64,000 nt of DNA from Carallia brachiata (Eukaryota > Streptophyta > Magnoliopsida > Malpighiales > Rhizophoraceae). The position numbers and the translations under genes were made by a program. Every line of letters starts with the position of its first letter. The first letter of the stretch is position 1. Location of the stretch: contig JADCRB010000035.1 in assembly GCA_021464245.1 (NCBI GenBank), positions 2,414,469-2,478,468 on the forward strand, written 5' to 3'. This document shows, one piece after another, positions 25,717 through 36,909 of this stretch. The notes beneath the pieces are model-generated. The model saw nothing but the letters and a program-made list of their open reading frames with translations. It was not told where the DNA came from and ran no database searches.

Positions 25717-25790
25717 CTAATCGTTGTGGTATAGCGGTTTGAGGATTTTGTTCGTATTATAGGATAATGAGTTCAAATATTCGCCAAGGA
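25717..25790 (+). pseudogene. Degenerate tRNA-Asp-like sequence or tRNA-derived SINE head
   Basis: TCGTTGTGGTATAGCGGTTTG closely resembles the 5' end and A box of plant nuclear tRNA-Asp, and about 30 nt later GAGTTCAAATATTCG resembles a decayed B box. The anticodon arm does not pair convincingly, so this is not an intact tRNA. Either a tRNA pseudogene or the head of a SINE fits. Confidence 0.4.
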
Positions 25791-28390
25791 TTTTGGTAAA
25801 ATTAAATGTATATCTACTTTCACACAATTGTAAGAAAAGCTGACAACTCTTATTGGGCACCGTGAAATTTACCCCTCTATAAATTTAGTATAGCAGCCCA
25901 ATTTACTATGTTGAGCAATTAGCGCAATCTTCCTTTTCGAGGTTGTAGGGTGCCACCACTGTTTTTTCCTAACTCACCATATTGTGTGATTAGTGCAATC
26001 TTTAATTGAGTTGCTAGAAATTTTTTAAATTAGGGCAGTGATATTTGAGCATAACATGATTCAATTTTTTGGGTTTCAAGTTCTTGATATGATCTGAACG
26101 TTTGAAGTGTTATCACTTTTTTGGGCTTCATACTTTTAATTAATTGCTAATTTCTAGTCCAAACGGTGACTGTCGAAATGACACAAATATATCTTTGATC
26201 ACGAATCTATCGCTGCATGAAGACTAATTTGCTATAAATTTGTTAAAAAGTCACATGGATCAGTTCAATTCAGTTGGGTTACCAAACTCAACTACAAAAA
26301 TCCAGGACTTTTTTTTTTCGTAAAAAAATTCATGACTTTATTAGATGCACAAAGCAATTTTTATTTTTATTTTTATTTTTTCTGAGCAACAAAGCTTAAT
26401 TCTCTTTTGAATCTCCTCTCATTGCACACACATTATTGAATAGAAGCATTTACGAGATTTTAATTCGTGTTGCTGTTGACATATCGATTCCATAAATTTG
26501 TGATTGCAGAAGGTTCAAGAATATAACATTTTGCAGGACCAAAGGGGTAGCCGATGAGCACTCTAACACATTGTTTGGGATGGTGGAATCCTGGGAGGAA
26601 AGAAAGAATTAAGGTAGAATTGAAAGAGTGCGTGTTTTTGGATGAGAGGAAGGAATGAAAATAAATAAATAAATAAAAAGGTGGGTCCAAGGTATTTTTC
26701 TTGGGTTCCACCCAAATGCCATTTCCTCAACTTTAGGGAGATTCGGTGCAACCTTTTATTTTATTTGGTTTTTATTTATAAAATTACTCTTATATCCCCA
26801 TTTCCATTATTTTACTTTTATCTTTTACAGGTAAAATTAGCATTACAATAAGCGTAGAAGGGAGCCGAGTCGAATTGAATTTTTGGTCTGCTCAGTTTAG
26901 TTCGTTTAACTAATGAGTTAATATGTCTTTGGTCGAGCCAAATTTTAAGTTGTTTATGAACGAATCATTTAATTTTATAGTATTAAAAAAATAATTAACA
27001 TTATAAAAATTATTTTTATAAATAGAATTTAATTAACAAAAATATTTACTTAAATAAAATTAACTAATTAAAAAAATAGAATTTTATATTTAGTGTATAA
27101 TCTAATATCAATGTTATAAAAGAGAAGGTAAGAGAAAACTTTCTCTTAATTCGCTTCTCAATATTAATAATAGAATAATTTTTTATTTAAAAATTTGATA
27201 AAAAAATTAAGTTACCTAATTTTAATGTTATTTCCTTTCTTTAACTCTGCCAAAACGGTCTCTTTTAATATTAAAAAAGAAAACTTTTCCTCAATTCAAG
27301 CAATCACTAAATTGTAAAATAACAACAAAGAATTAATAGTCAATTCTTCTATCTACAAGCCGTTACATTGTTCTCCCTCTTTTTCTTCACCATGACCCCA
27401 AAACCCAAGCAGCTCTAGCCAACCTCTCAAATATTATTGTAACTCCCATGTTCAGGCTGCTGCCACCACGCACACAACTTCTCAAGTCCAACTCTTAGGC
27501 GATGTTGGATACATTTAAAAAATGTTTGGTGAGTTTTTGAATGTGAATTTTATTTCCATGTTCATGTCTTTCTTTTGGCTTGATTGGCTTTAGAACTCAT
27601 CTCACCTAAATTTTTGTAGCTTTTTTCATTATTTATTTCATCGTAGATGCAATCAAAAGAAGGAATAGTGGCTCACCATGGAAAAAGATTCTCTAATCTC
27701 ATTCATTGGTCTTCGTTGGTAATTTGAAATTTCTCATTTAGTTTCTTTGGATTCTTTAGGATTCTGTCATTTTACATTTTTTTTGGTGTCGTCTTACATT
27801 TAGTTTCTCATTTAGTTTCATTGGTTTTTTAAAGCAGCAATTAAGAATTTGTTGGAATCTATTGACATGAGGTCAAATTGTCCATTAGAAAGGAGAGGAT
27901 GAGTAAGAAGACAATGAAAGTGACAAAGAAGAGGAGAGGATGGAGACGGTGGGCCAAGGAAGTGTAGGAAAGTTTCCAAAGATAAACAAAAATGATGGCT
28001 TTTTAACGCGAGTTGAATTAGTCAGTTTTGTGGTATATTTGCATCTAATCTGTCAATTGTGGATTAGATGATTTTTCATCCGTATCCAATCTGTCATCCT
28101 TCTCAATCCACTTAATCCAATCTGTCAGTAATTAGATCGGTTTTGACTGATTACATGCAATAAAAAAAATATTATAACAAATAATTCAACTATGCAGGCA
28201 AACTAAGAGTAGTGGTTGACGTGGGAATTTAGTGGATGGGGTGCGTTCTATAGTTTGCCATGATCCTGATGCTTCTGGTACTAAGTAAGTATCACTAGTT
28301 TCAAAGGATATAATCAAACATGACATTACAAATTTTAAGGGTGTTGTTTGTATGACTGATTAACAATGCTGCTTTAGCATCCTATGACAA
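25791..28390. other. Intergenic region with no supported gene
   Basis: Contains an (AAAT)n run near 26657-26676. A GGGAGGAAAGAAAGAATT-type purine stretch (26590-26660) resembles the purine/pyrimidine-rich MITE at 47690-48175. No exon was supported. Confidence 0.4.
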
Positions 28391-28392
28391 TG

Positions 28393-28776
28393 TTAGGCAG
28401 AGAGAAGGGTGTTCTGGATTGCCAGTTGCTGATTTTGCATCCTGAGTTCACCAAATGCTTTATATTGATTGGTTATGCGGATAACTCTCTTCGGATAATT
28501 GCATCCGTGGGTAACTATACAATGTTTCTCAATATTGTCTGACAACTTAACAGCCATGAAGTACCTTTGAATTTCTTCTGTCCTCATTTTTTGACTATTA
28601 ATCCTCTTAACATCTTTTTGAGCTGAATATTTTGGGGAGTTACGGTAGTCTTTTTTGTTGGCAATGCTGCATTTATGGAACACAATTTTAGCCATTGCGA
28701 TGATATTGTCAAAACTTGGGACCTCTCTTTTAATGTAAGGAAAGAAGTATATATGTATGTTTGTGTGTGTGTGCAC
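28393..28776 (-). other. Long minus-strand open frame of unknown status
   Basis: A 127-codon frame without stops in AT-rich DNA. Its later part reads AQKDVKRINSQKMRTEEIQR, then FMAVKLSDNIEKHC, and ends LAIQNTLLSA. Composition is protein-like (basic, polar), but no domain is recognised and the proposed start lies in a (TG/CA)-rich stretch. It may be a pseudogene fragment, a single exon, or chance. Confidence 0.25.
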
Positions 28777-28798
28777 AGGCGCACGCGCGTGTGTATAC

Positions 28799-28846
<48 letters not shown>
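28799..28846. repeat. (TA)n microsatellite
   Basis: A perfect AT dinucleotide run of about 48 bp, preceded by a TG-rich stretch (28757-28795). Confidence 0.9.
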
Positions 28847-28848
<2 letters not shown>

Positions 28849-29802
28849 ACTTCTATCCGACTCAATCCGTCCGTATATATATAAATTGGGTCATATATAT
28901 ATATTCTTCGTTTGAAATATTTATTAAATAAGTCAATTATTGTTTTAAATTAATTATTTTTAAAGAAAATTAAATGCAAAAGGTAGGAACAAAAACAAAA
29001 AGGCAATTATTGACAACATTCAAAGTAAGGCAATTGTTAATAACATTCAAAATAAGACAATTATTGACAACATTTGAAACGATAATTAATCTAAAAGCAT
29101 GAAATTTTGACAAATGAAATTGTTATTAATGTTAAAACCATTTTCATTTAGGAGAATGATTAATGGCCAGAGAATGGTGGCCAGAAGAAGTGTTCAAAAT
29201 ACAACAAGTTTGATTATTTGTACAACTACATTGATTTTTTTTTAACAAAAATAAAGTAATAATTTGTTATTTCACATTTTATTAATATAGTTATACAAAT
29301 AAGTAGGCTTGTTGCATTATAAATATTTCTTTTAGCTACCATCTTCTGGATCCGTACTGGTTCCCTTTGATTTAAAAATGGCACCTATCCAAGTTATTGA
29401 CAACCATCTTAATCATGGGAATGCATCTGATTGTCATGGTAACTCTCATAGAAATGCATTTAACATTGGCATATATAAACAATCAATTTCTTAGAAGGTA
29501 GGGTAAGACATTTAGTCAAAAATTTTGATTTGGCAATTATTAATCTTAATTATTTCATATTTTAACCATTTAGTTAGTGAAAACTCAAAAAAATTAGGAA
29601 GGCAATAAATGTCATATGAAAATTTTTATAAGTAAGAAAACTTAACCAACTAATTTAGGAACAACCAAGGACAATAGGAAATTTTCAGGACTAAAATTGG
29701 AAATGACGTTATTCCTAATATTAAGCCATTAAGATTTAGAAATTAATGAGTAATATTTAAAAGAGAGAGAAAATATGGGATTTAGATAATTTAAAATAGG
29801 AT

Positions 29803-30152
29803 TAATATACAAAAATATCACTAACTTTATTTAAAATAACAAATCTAACACCAACTTTAAAAAGTAACAGTTTACTCCTTTTTGAATATTTTTGTAATAA
29901 ATCTAACACGTCGTAAAATTTCTTGAATATAATTTATCTGTTTCGATAATGTAACAATAATGTATATGATTATCAATCATCAAAACAAACTTATTCCTAT
30001 AAATTTGTCTTCAAAATTAATAAATTCTGTTCATATGAAATCACTGCGTGTTAGATTTGTTACAAAAACATTTAAAGATGGATAAACTGTTACTTTTTAA
30101 AGTTTGTATTAGATTTGTCACTTTAGGGAAAGTTGGTAATATATTTACATAT
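29803..30152. mobile_element. Fold-back MITE with long terminal inverted repeats
   Basis: The left arm (TTAATATACAAAAATATCAC, then CCAACTTTAAAAAGTAACAG) is mirrored by the right arm (CTGTTACTTTTTAAAGTTTG, then GTAATATATTTACATATAG). The inverted repeats are about 80 bp, around a centre near 29980. Non-coding. Confidence 0.7.
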
Positions 30153-30694
30153 AGTTTACAAAAGAATTAATTGGAAGGAAGGAAGATCAAATGTAAAATT
30201 AAATTAAAAAAGAAAGTTTCTGTTACTTGTTTAGATTTAAATTGCTATTTATAATAAAGTACATGTTTAGCATGAGTTAAAAGGAAAGTTTTCTTGAGTA
30301 AGAATGAGATAGGGATAAATAGAGTGTTGTCTCTGGAAGACAAAACAATTTCTGCTTAGCAATCAAAACAATAAGAGAAGTGGAAGAGACATATGTGGAG
30401 GTAGCTAAGAAAAGAAAAAAGTTATTATTTGCACAATAAAAGTAGCTGGACAGGGGAAATTCTAACTTGACCAGATCGATTAGCTCGAATTTATTCAAAA
30501 TATTTCTGCTCAAATTTGATTCAAAAAGGCAATGTGATTTAAAAATAACCCAATTCAATTAACCCGATTTGAAGTGACTTGAACCAAAAAATATTTACAA
30601 AAAAAAAAAGATGTTATTATTGTTTAATATTTGGTTATATTTTTACTTATCATTTTAGTTATGTATGACAACTATATACACATCACATATGCAA

Positions 30695-30698
<4 letters not shown>

Positions 30699-30727
<29 letters not shown>

Positions 30728-30728
30728 T
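30699..30728. repeat. (TA)n(CA)n compound microsatellite
   Basis: TATATATATATATATA runs directly into ACACACACACACAC. Confidence 0.85.
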
Positions 30729-30734
30729 ATACAC

Positions 30735-30900
30735 GAGCAAGTCTAAGTGTAGCAAAAATATTACTTATTACAATTTGACAGTCACATGTTTGAATCATGA
30801 AAACAAACTTCTTGCAAAAATAAGAATAAGGCTATTTACATCTAACATTTTCTTAGACTTCACAAATTTGGGAGTCCTGTGCACGAGACACTTTTTTGTT
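30735..30900 (+). mobile_element. Au-like SINE
   Basis: CACATGTTTGAATCATG (decayed B box) is followed by AACTTCTTGCAAAAATAAG, AATAAGGCTATTTACATCT, and GGGAGTCCTGTGCACGAGAC before a short T-run. From memory, this order matches the conserved body and 3' end of the widespread angiosperm Au SINE (CTCTTGCAAAAATGCAGGG, TAAGGCTGCGTACA, GGGAGCTTAGTGCACCGGG). The A-box region and 5' end are poorly preserved, so the left boundary is approximate. Confidence 0.75.
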
Positions 30901-31362
30901 TATATATATTTAATTATTTTATATTAACATCAGATTATGTGTTTTATATAATTATCTATATTTTATCTTTTTTAAATTTATAATAGTTAATATATAAACT
31001 ATATACTTATATGTACATGCACATCTGTATTTCCATGTTATAAATAATGTAAATGGACATAATGCTTATAATATACTCTATAAGATAATGAATACACAAA
31101 AATTAAAAATATACAATTTCACCTATTTCAATATAATAATAATAATAATAATAATATATAATGTGTATGAATAATAATATAATTTACATAGGTATTGTAT
31201 AATAAAATAAAAATTAGTGAAATAGAAAAATTATTTTTTGAAAAATTAACATGTCAACCAAATGTGACGTGACTAAGGAGTAATCTAATCTGAAGTATCC
31301 CAACCTCTAAAGATCAAATCCAAACCTGACCCGGCCCCTATTTCACTTTTGAAAGCCTTTGA

Positions 31363-31500
31363 ATTTATGTGGAGAGCCTAAATTTCTTGAATTGTGATCA
31401 ATTAGAAGCAACTCCCCTTACCACAGCCAAGCCTGTTGGACTCAGAGTTGAGACAGATGTTGAATTCCCTCTATACAATGATGCAAAGCTGCTGATGTAA
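31363..31500 (+). CDS. Possible C-terminal exon fragment, unrecognised
   Basis: A 45-codon frame ends in TAA at 31498-31500. It includes CDQLEATPLTTAKPVGLRVE and TDVEFPLYNDAKLLM. A possible acceptor (CAATTAG, ending 31403) would begin an exon in a different frame, so the splice structure is not settled. Composition looks like protein. Could be the end of a lost gene; no family recognised. Confidence 0.25.
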   Translation: MYVESLNFLNCDQLEATPLTTAKPVGLRVETDVEFPLYNDAKLLM

Positions 31501-31667
31501 GGTTGAAGCTAGTTGTGCACTGTGCACTGTCAATGTTGCTCCAAGTATTGGTAGTTCTTTAGCAGCGAATAACGAATAAGGGGAGATATAGTTGTTTTAT
31601 TTGGTAAATCATTTGCTTTGCTCTCTAACTTTCACATGTTTGAATTTTTAGGTGGTCTTCTTTTGCT

Positions 31668-31920
31668 TTTTCTTTTTTTTTTTTTTTTTGTCAAGAAAAT
31701 GAAAAAGTAGGAATGTTGCTCCACAGTTCCACCAAAGAGCATTGCATCTGTATCATTGCGCTTGTACCTAAAGAAGATGTGAACAGTCTGAATGGTTACA
31801 GCAGAGCTCGCATCAGGCCAAGTATAGGTTTAACTCCATCAAAGAACCCAGACAGTACTCGAATTTAGGATCTCTCACTTAGATCCAAGCATCTTGTGCC
31901 AGTCGAACCACACCTTTGGT
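31668..31920 (-). mobile_element. tRNA-derived SINE with 17-bp target duplication
   Basis: GGTGGTCTTCTT(T/C)TGCT flanks the element at 31651-31667 and 31921-31937 with one mismatch. On the minus strand the element starts ACCAAAGGTGTGGTTCGACT. It carries an A box (TGGTTCGACTGG, 31899-31910), a B box (AAATTCGAGTACT, 31853-31865), a tRNA-unrelated body and a poly(A) tail (the T-run at 31668-31690). Length is 253 bp. All parts expected of a complete RNA polymerase III SINE are present. Confidence 0.85.
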
Positions 31921-31939
31921 GGTGGTCTTCTTCTGCTAT

Positions 31940-33550
31940 TAGTTATCAATTTTCTTTTCCTGTGGAGTAAAAATCACATTGCCCTGCCTATATACCATTG
32001 ACAAAAACAAGTCATACAGGATAAGCTCCTTTCATCAATTATCTTACTGTACAAGTCAAGTAGTGCCCGCTTGCTAATGATAAGGAAAGGAAAGTTCACA
32101 AATTATGAATCTTCGTCAAGGCTATAAAATTAGTTAAGTAAGGATTGAAATTACAGTGAAATTGCCATCCGAAATTCCCCAACCATTTACACTAAGTTTG
32201 TCCAGGTATGTTAAAAATCAAGCTCTCTATGCTAATTCAACATACATAAAATGATTTCAACTGATATAGAACCAAGATCAATAGTGCAGCTCCAAAAATA
32301 AGTCAGGAATGTTGCCTTTACCATAAAGCAGAATGGCCAGTTTCTACTCTACTGCCTGCAATCACGATAGTCCTGCAAGAGTTTGAAACAAAATAGAAAC
32401 CATGATGTCACATTATTTGAGAGGCAACACCCCAACAGGAGATTGTCATAACTTGTTTATAAATGGGTAGAAGGCAAATAATCAAACTCCGCATAGAGGC
32501 TGAAAAAAAAATAAAAAAGTACCCTTGTACAGGGAAATTAGAAGGCTTCGACAACAAGCACCCAAATCAGCAAATTTCTTACCACAAAGAAATACAGAGA
32601 TAAATTGCAGCAGGTAAAAGCAAGAGAGACTCATTCCTGCCACACTATTAACCATTTTCACTGGGATGTCTACACTGTGTGGGATTTGTGGAAGGATCAA
32701 ATGGCACACATATATGTCAAAAGTATTTGTGCATGCACAAGTACTTGTATAGAAGACAAAGTGACCTAATGCACAATATCTTGTTTTTCAGTGTTAGATC
32801 TCCCAAAAGACATGACACACCAACCACAACATCACTAATGCAGTGTCTTAATGCCTTGAGTAATACTAAATACTTTTGAATTAAGAGGACTGACCAAAAT
32901 ATGCAACAATCATGAGAACAACTTCAAAATGCAACACTTTTACATACTTATTATGAAAATAATAAATATTTGAAAAGAGTTTCTTGTGTGCACATTCCCA
33001 CTCTATTCCTTTATTCCTTTCTCCCATTATTTCCCAAATTGATTAACAATAAGCTTTCGACATAAAAACTGACAAATTCCAAACTCATAATTTGTTCCAA
33101 GGTTGATAATCTGTTGAAAAGTTATAATTTAATGTTGTCACTTGCCAATAACTTTTGAGACGTTCGGATTTTAACTTATTTTTAATTTTAATAAAAAATT
33201 AAATTAATTATAAAATCTTATATCTCTATTTTAATACTTCACAACAAACTTACGATACATTTTTTAAATAAAAAATCTCTAAAACTTATAATAATTATAT
33301 AAATATATTTTTAGATGTTTTCAAGTGAATAAAATTTATAAAATTATATATATATATATAGGTTGTGTCCGTATTCTAATATTTTTAAAGTTAATGTATC
33401 ACCGTACTCATATCGTGCAGTGTTCATATTGTCGTGTCCTATCCGTGCTTCATAGGCGATTGCAGGTTGCCTTAGCCCACAAATCTCGCCCCACCCATCT
33501 TGACCTTGAGCCTATCATATTTTTGGGTCATTTGATGAATGTTGCATGTT
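31940..33550. other. Intergenic region with no supported gene
   Basis: Moderately complex sequence at 32000-32800 with only short open frames and no recognisable exon. The part after 33000 is AT-rich. Confidence 0.4.
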
Positions 33551-33559
33551 TATTTATCC

Positions 33560-33700
33560 TCGTCTTGTTGGCTTAGTCTAATAGTGATCTGGTGGGCTTC
33601 TCTGCGCATTGGTTCGAATTTAAGTTTCAGTGTATGTCAGAAAATCTGTAATTTGCATACTGCAGTTTTATGCATACTCAATTACATCTATTTAATTGAC
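33560..33700 (+). mobile_element. Possible degenerate tRNA-derived SINE
   Basis: TGGCTTAGTCTAATAGTG (A-box-like) is followed about 35 nt later by GGTTCGAATTTAAG, a good B box. No poly(A) tail or target duplication was found, so class and right end are uncertain. Confidence 0.35.
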
Positions 33701-34687
33701 AAAACATCAAATAGCTAATCGAAGTGAAATCCGTCAAAATTCATAATATTTATATAAATAAATCTCAAATTATATATAAAAATATACATAAAACATATAA
33801 ATATTGAACCTATCAACGTTGATTAGTTTCGAACTCATTAATACTAGGGCAAGGCATGAGGAAGGTGCACTAAGACCCAACAGTGCTTGCATGATGGGTT
33901 TTCCTTGTAAAAGAGATTGAATAAAGATATCAGTAGGTAATCCTCAGCCTCAACTCACAGCTATAATGACCTACATATCAATAATACACCTTTTATTTAG
34001 ATTAAAAAAAAAAAAATTGTCTTGAACTACGCTACCACAGAGATTGACCTATATACCGGGAGTCACTTTTGCAAGAACTACGTTACAATCGAGAACTACA
34101 GAATGAATGAAAGACACAAATAAGAACAGCTTAGGTAAGTAACGCATATATCTACCAAGGCTGTGACTTCTATGCATTTTCTTGCCTCTTTTGCTCATAT
34201 CTTCGACTCAAAAACTATTATTTCTCTTTACACGATTTTATTTTCTTGGCACTATTCTTTACCATTTTATCTCAATTTAATGAGTTAAGATTATTGAGCT
34301 TCACCGTCAAACTAAAACTGTTGAGCTTCTCATTTGTTTCTTTTTTTTTTTTTGTTGCCTGCCAATATTGGCTGCTCCGTTTTCTTCTCTTTGCCCTTTT
34401 TTTTCTCTTTGCCTATTACTGTTGGTATCGGGCATGATCACACCAAGCGTCAATGCCCAAGCTCTCAAACTGCCTTTCCATCTTTTTTCTTTTTTTGGTT
34501 AAATTTCTGTTGAGCAAGCTCAATTCTCCACATGTTTATCATCATTGCTATCACTGGTCATGGTGGCAGGAGCGGTGGCGACAATTTCATATACAGAGAA
34601 GCTGGAGGGCAGAGTTGAAGTCAAAATATGTTAATATTTGGATCTAAAAAGGGGAGGTTGGGTTCATACTGCATGCTCGTAGACTCT

Positions 34688-35095
34688 CTATTTTACACTT
34701 TTTGGTTTTTTTTTTATTGTTAAAAAGTTATGAGAAAGGAATTTGTGAGAAAAAAATTTGTAAAAAAAAAATATTTGAATTGATGAGAAGTTAGGAGACA
34801 AAAATGATTAAAAAGAAAAATACATAGTAATTTGTGAAAAAAAAGTTGTGTGAAAAAAAGTTATTTAAATTGATGAGAAAGTTGTAAAAAGGAAAATAAT
34901 TAGAAAGAAAAATAAATAGTAATTTGTGAGAGAAAAATAGTGAGAAAATAATGTTATTTGAATTGATTAGAAAGTTGTGAGAAAGAAAAAGTTGTGAGAA
35001 AATAGTAAAGTAATGATGATATTTTTTAACTAAAATTTTCAAATTATTTTCTTTTTTAATTAAAATCACATAAACCAAACACACCCTTTGTTTGG
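34688..35095 (-). repeat. Dispersed element with ~92-bp internal repeats (copy 3, inverted)
   Basis: On the minus strand it starts GGTGTGTTTGGTTTATGTGA and repeats the blocks CACAACTTTCT, CAATTCAAATAA and AAATTACTATTTATTTTTC, with the last recurring at a spacing of about 92 bp (plus-strand positions near 34816 and 34908). It matches the element at 11630-12016 in order and orientation of blocks. Non-coding. Confidence 0.6.
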
Positions 35096-35336
35096 AAAAC
35101 AAATAGGGGAGAGAAAAATTGAAAGAATGAAAGTGTGAGAAATAAACGGTAGGGGAGAGAAAATTTTTTTAAGTGTATGGAACTTAAAAGGAAAAAAAAA
35201 ATAATATGTGTTGTAATATATGGGTGTAAAAGAACTAATACGTTCATTAAAAACTCTTTAATTTGACTTGATAAAAGTTGATTTGAAATTCTTTTTTTTT
35301 TTGTTTGGGAAAAAAGTTAATGACAGAAAAAAAAAT

Positions 35337-35520
35337 GTTCCGAAAATTTTTCAGAGTGTAATTAATTAGAAATTATTTACAATTATATGAATGTGTTGTA
35401 CAATAAAAAAATAATAATATTTTTTTATTGTCGTTATCATTAATACAATTGTACAATAAATTTAATAAATTATATTATAAAAATTTTTTAATAAATTTTT
35501 TTTCACAGTATAACAGTATC
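35337..35520. mobile_element. Palindromic AT-rich MITE (copy 2)
   Basis: Related to 9346-9530: both share a GTACAATAAATTTAATAAAT-like right arm (the 9346 copy reads CACAATAAATTTAATAAAT) followed by AAATTTTT and AGTAAATTTTT/AATAAATTTTT. The left arm (GTTGTACAATAAAAAAATA) is the inverted counterpart. Confidence 0.45.
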
Positions 35521-36049
35521 CTTTTAGAAAAAAGGTTGATGGTTGATTAAAAAAAAAAAAGAGTGTTCAAAGCTTAAAATTGCCATTGACTACTGACGTG
35601 GAGCTTATGTATCCATCTTACATGGCCAAATCTCCATCTTACGTGGCGCCATTCATTATGCTGACTCAACAATAAAGTGCCATGTAAATTCATCTTCTCT
35701 TGCCCGCTAACCTATTAGATTTAGAGACTATCAATATAACAATTTAATAATAAATTTACATGTATTTTATATTAAAGACTTATATTTAAATTTTTACATC
35801 TGTAACTCTCTCTGAACAAAAAAGTGAGATATTCTTTACAGTTAAGAAAAATTGAATACATTGTGAATTTCGGATTCAATAATTATTATGATTTCAAGCG
35901 GACAAGCTATGTTTAGTTTTATTAGCACCAGAATGGTAGGACTTCTTTATTTAAATGAAAATATAACAGTTAGAAAAAATCAATTTCGACATATAAATAT
36001 AACAAACGATATATCTATAATTTATTTTTTTTAATTAAAAAAAGAAAAA

Positions 36050-36444
36050 ATCTAATATATCTGCCCAAACGCAAAAAGTTTGAGGAACCACGCATGTCCC
36101 TGCCCAAAATTGTCTCTCTCATGCTCTCAGCCTGGGCAACATAAGCTTTTTGGCCATCCAATTTGGCATTCTATCTATCAAACAAGAACTTGTATGAATC
36201 AACTCAGAGAAAATTAATTTAATTTAATATTGAAGAGAAACCAAGAGTCTCAGAAGTTACCTTGATAGGGATTTCCAAATAGAACAGGACTGGTCAAGAG
36301 TGAGTTTTTGGGCTCTGTTTCTTGAGCAACCGCTACCGGCACCTTCCGCTTCTTCTTCCATGATTGCCTCCTCAACGGCTGTGACAGCTCCATCATCCTC
36401 TCTTTTACAGCCTTCAACTCCACCGAGCGCGCAATCTCTTCGGA
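36050..36444 (-). CDS. Possible two-exon gene fragment, unrecognised
   Basis: From 36444 to 36261 (minus) a 61-codon frame reads SEEIARSVELKAVKERMMEL, then SQPLRRQSWKKKRKVPVAVA, and ends SLLTSPVLFGNPYQ at an AAG|GTAACT donor (36261/36260). A Met-Met pair at 36396 could be the start. About 125 bp downstream another open segment (roughly 36132-36056) contains RETILGRDMRGSSNFLRLGR in one frame, or ERDNFGQGHAWFLKLFAFGQ ending at a stop in another. The second frame joins in phase if the acceptor is GCTGAG. A competing 99-codon frame (36556-36257) starting MARKSLIETEW covers the same DNA. Basic, nuclear-protein-like composition; no domain recognised. Confidence 0.35.
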
Positions 36445-36635
36445 CTACATTCATCTGCTCCGTTCGCTTCTGACTATGATGCCGATCTCCACCCAAGTGC
36501 CGACGGACGAAGTGGCAGGTGGCCCATTCTGTTTCAATCAAACTTTTTCTGGCCACGTTTTGTATTGACGATGGTGGAGGAATTTTATATTATAATTTTT
36601 AGGCTAACAAAAAATCTAAGAGAAAATTTTGAAAA

Positions 36636-36905
36636 ATTAAAGGTTTGTTTGTTTTTAGTAAAATATTTTATAATAAAAATTAATTATATTTTTTGACATT
36701 GTTTTATATAAAATATTTTATAATAAAATATATAAGAAAAATTTTAAAATTTTTTTAAAAAATAACTTACCATATTTTTTTTAATTAAAGTTATTTTTTA
36801 GTAAAAATATAAATATACTTTAAATAGATAATAAGAAAGATTATTATTTTTATTATAAATATTTTATAAAAATAAATTATTTTAAAACAAATAATCAGAC
36901 CCTAA
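36636..36905. mobile_element. Tourist-like MITE candidate (copy 2)
   Basis: AAGGTTTGTTTGTTTTTAGT at the left and the reverse complement of AAACAAATAATCAGACCC at the right form imperfect inverted repeats. GTAAAATATTTTATAAT lies next to the left end and ATAAATATTTTATAAAAATA near the right. It is related to 10070-10352. Confidence 0.4.
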
Positions 36906-36909
36906 GTAA

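Noticed and set aside
33325..33576. 83-codon plus-strand frame
   Set aside because: It reads from a TA repeat into a phrase (GTCGTGTCCTATCCGTGCTTCATAGG) that looks like common plant repeat sequence.
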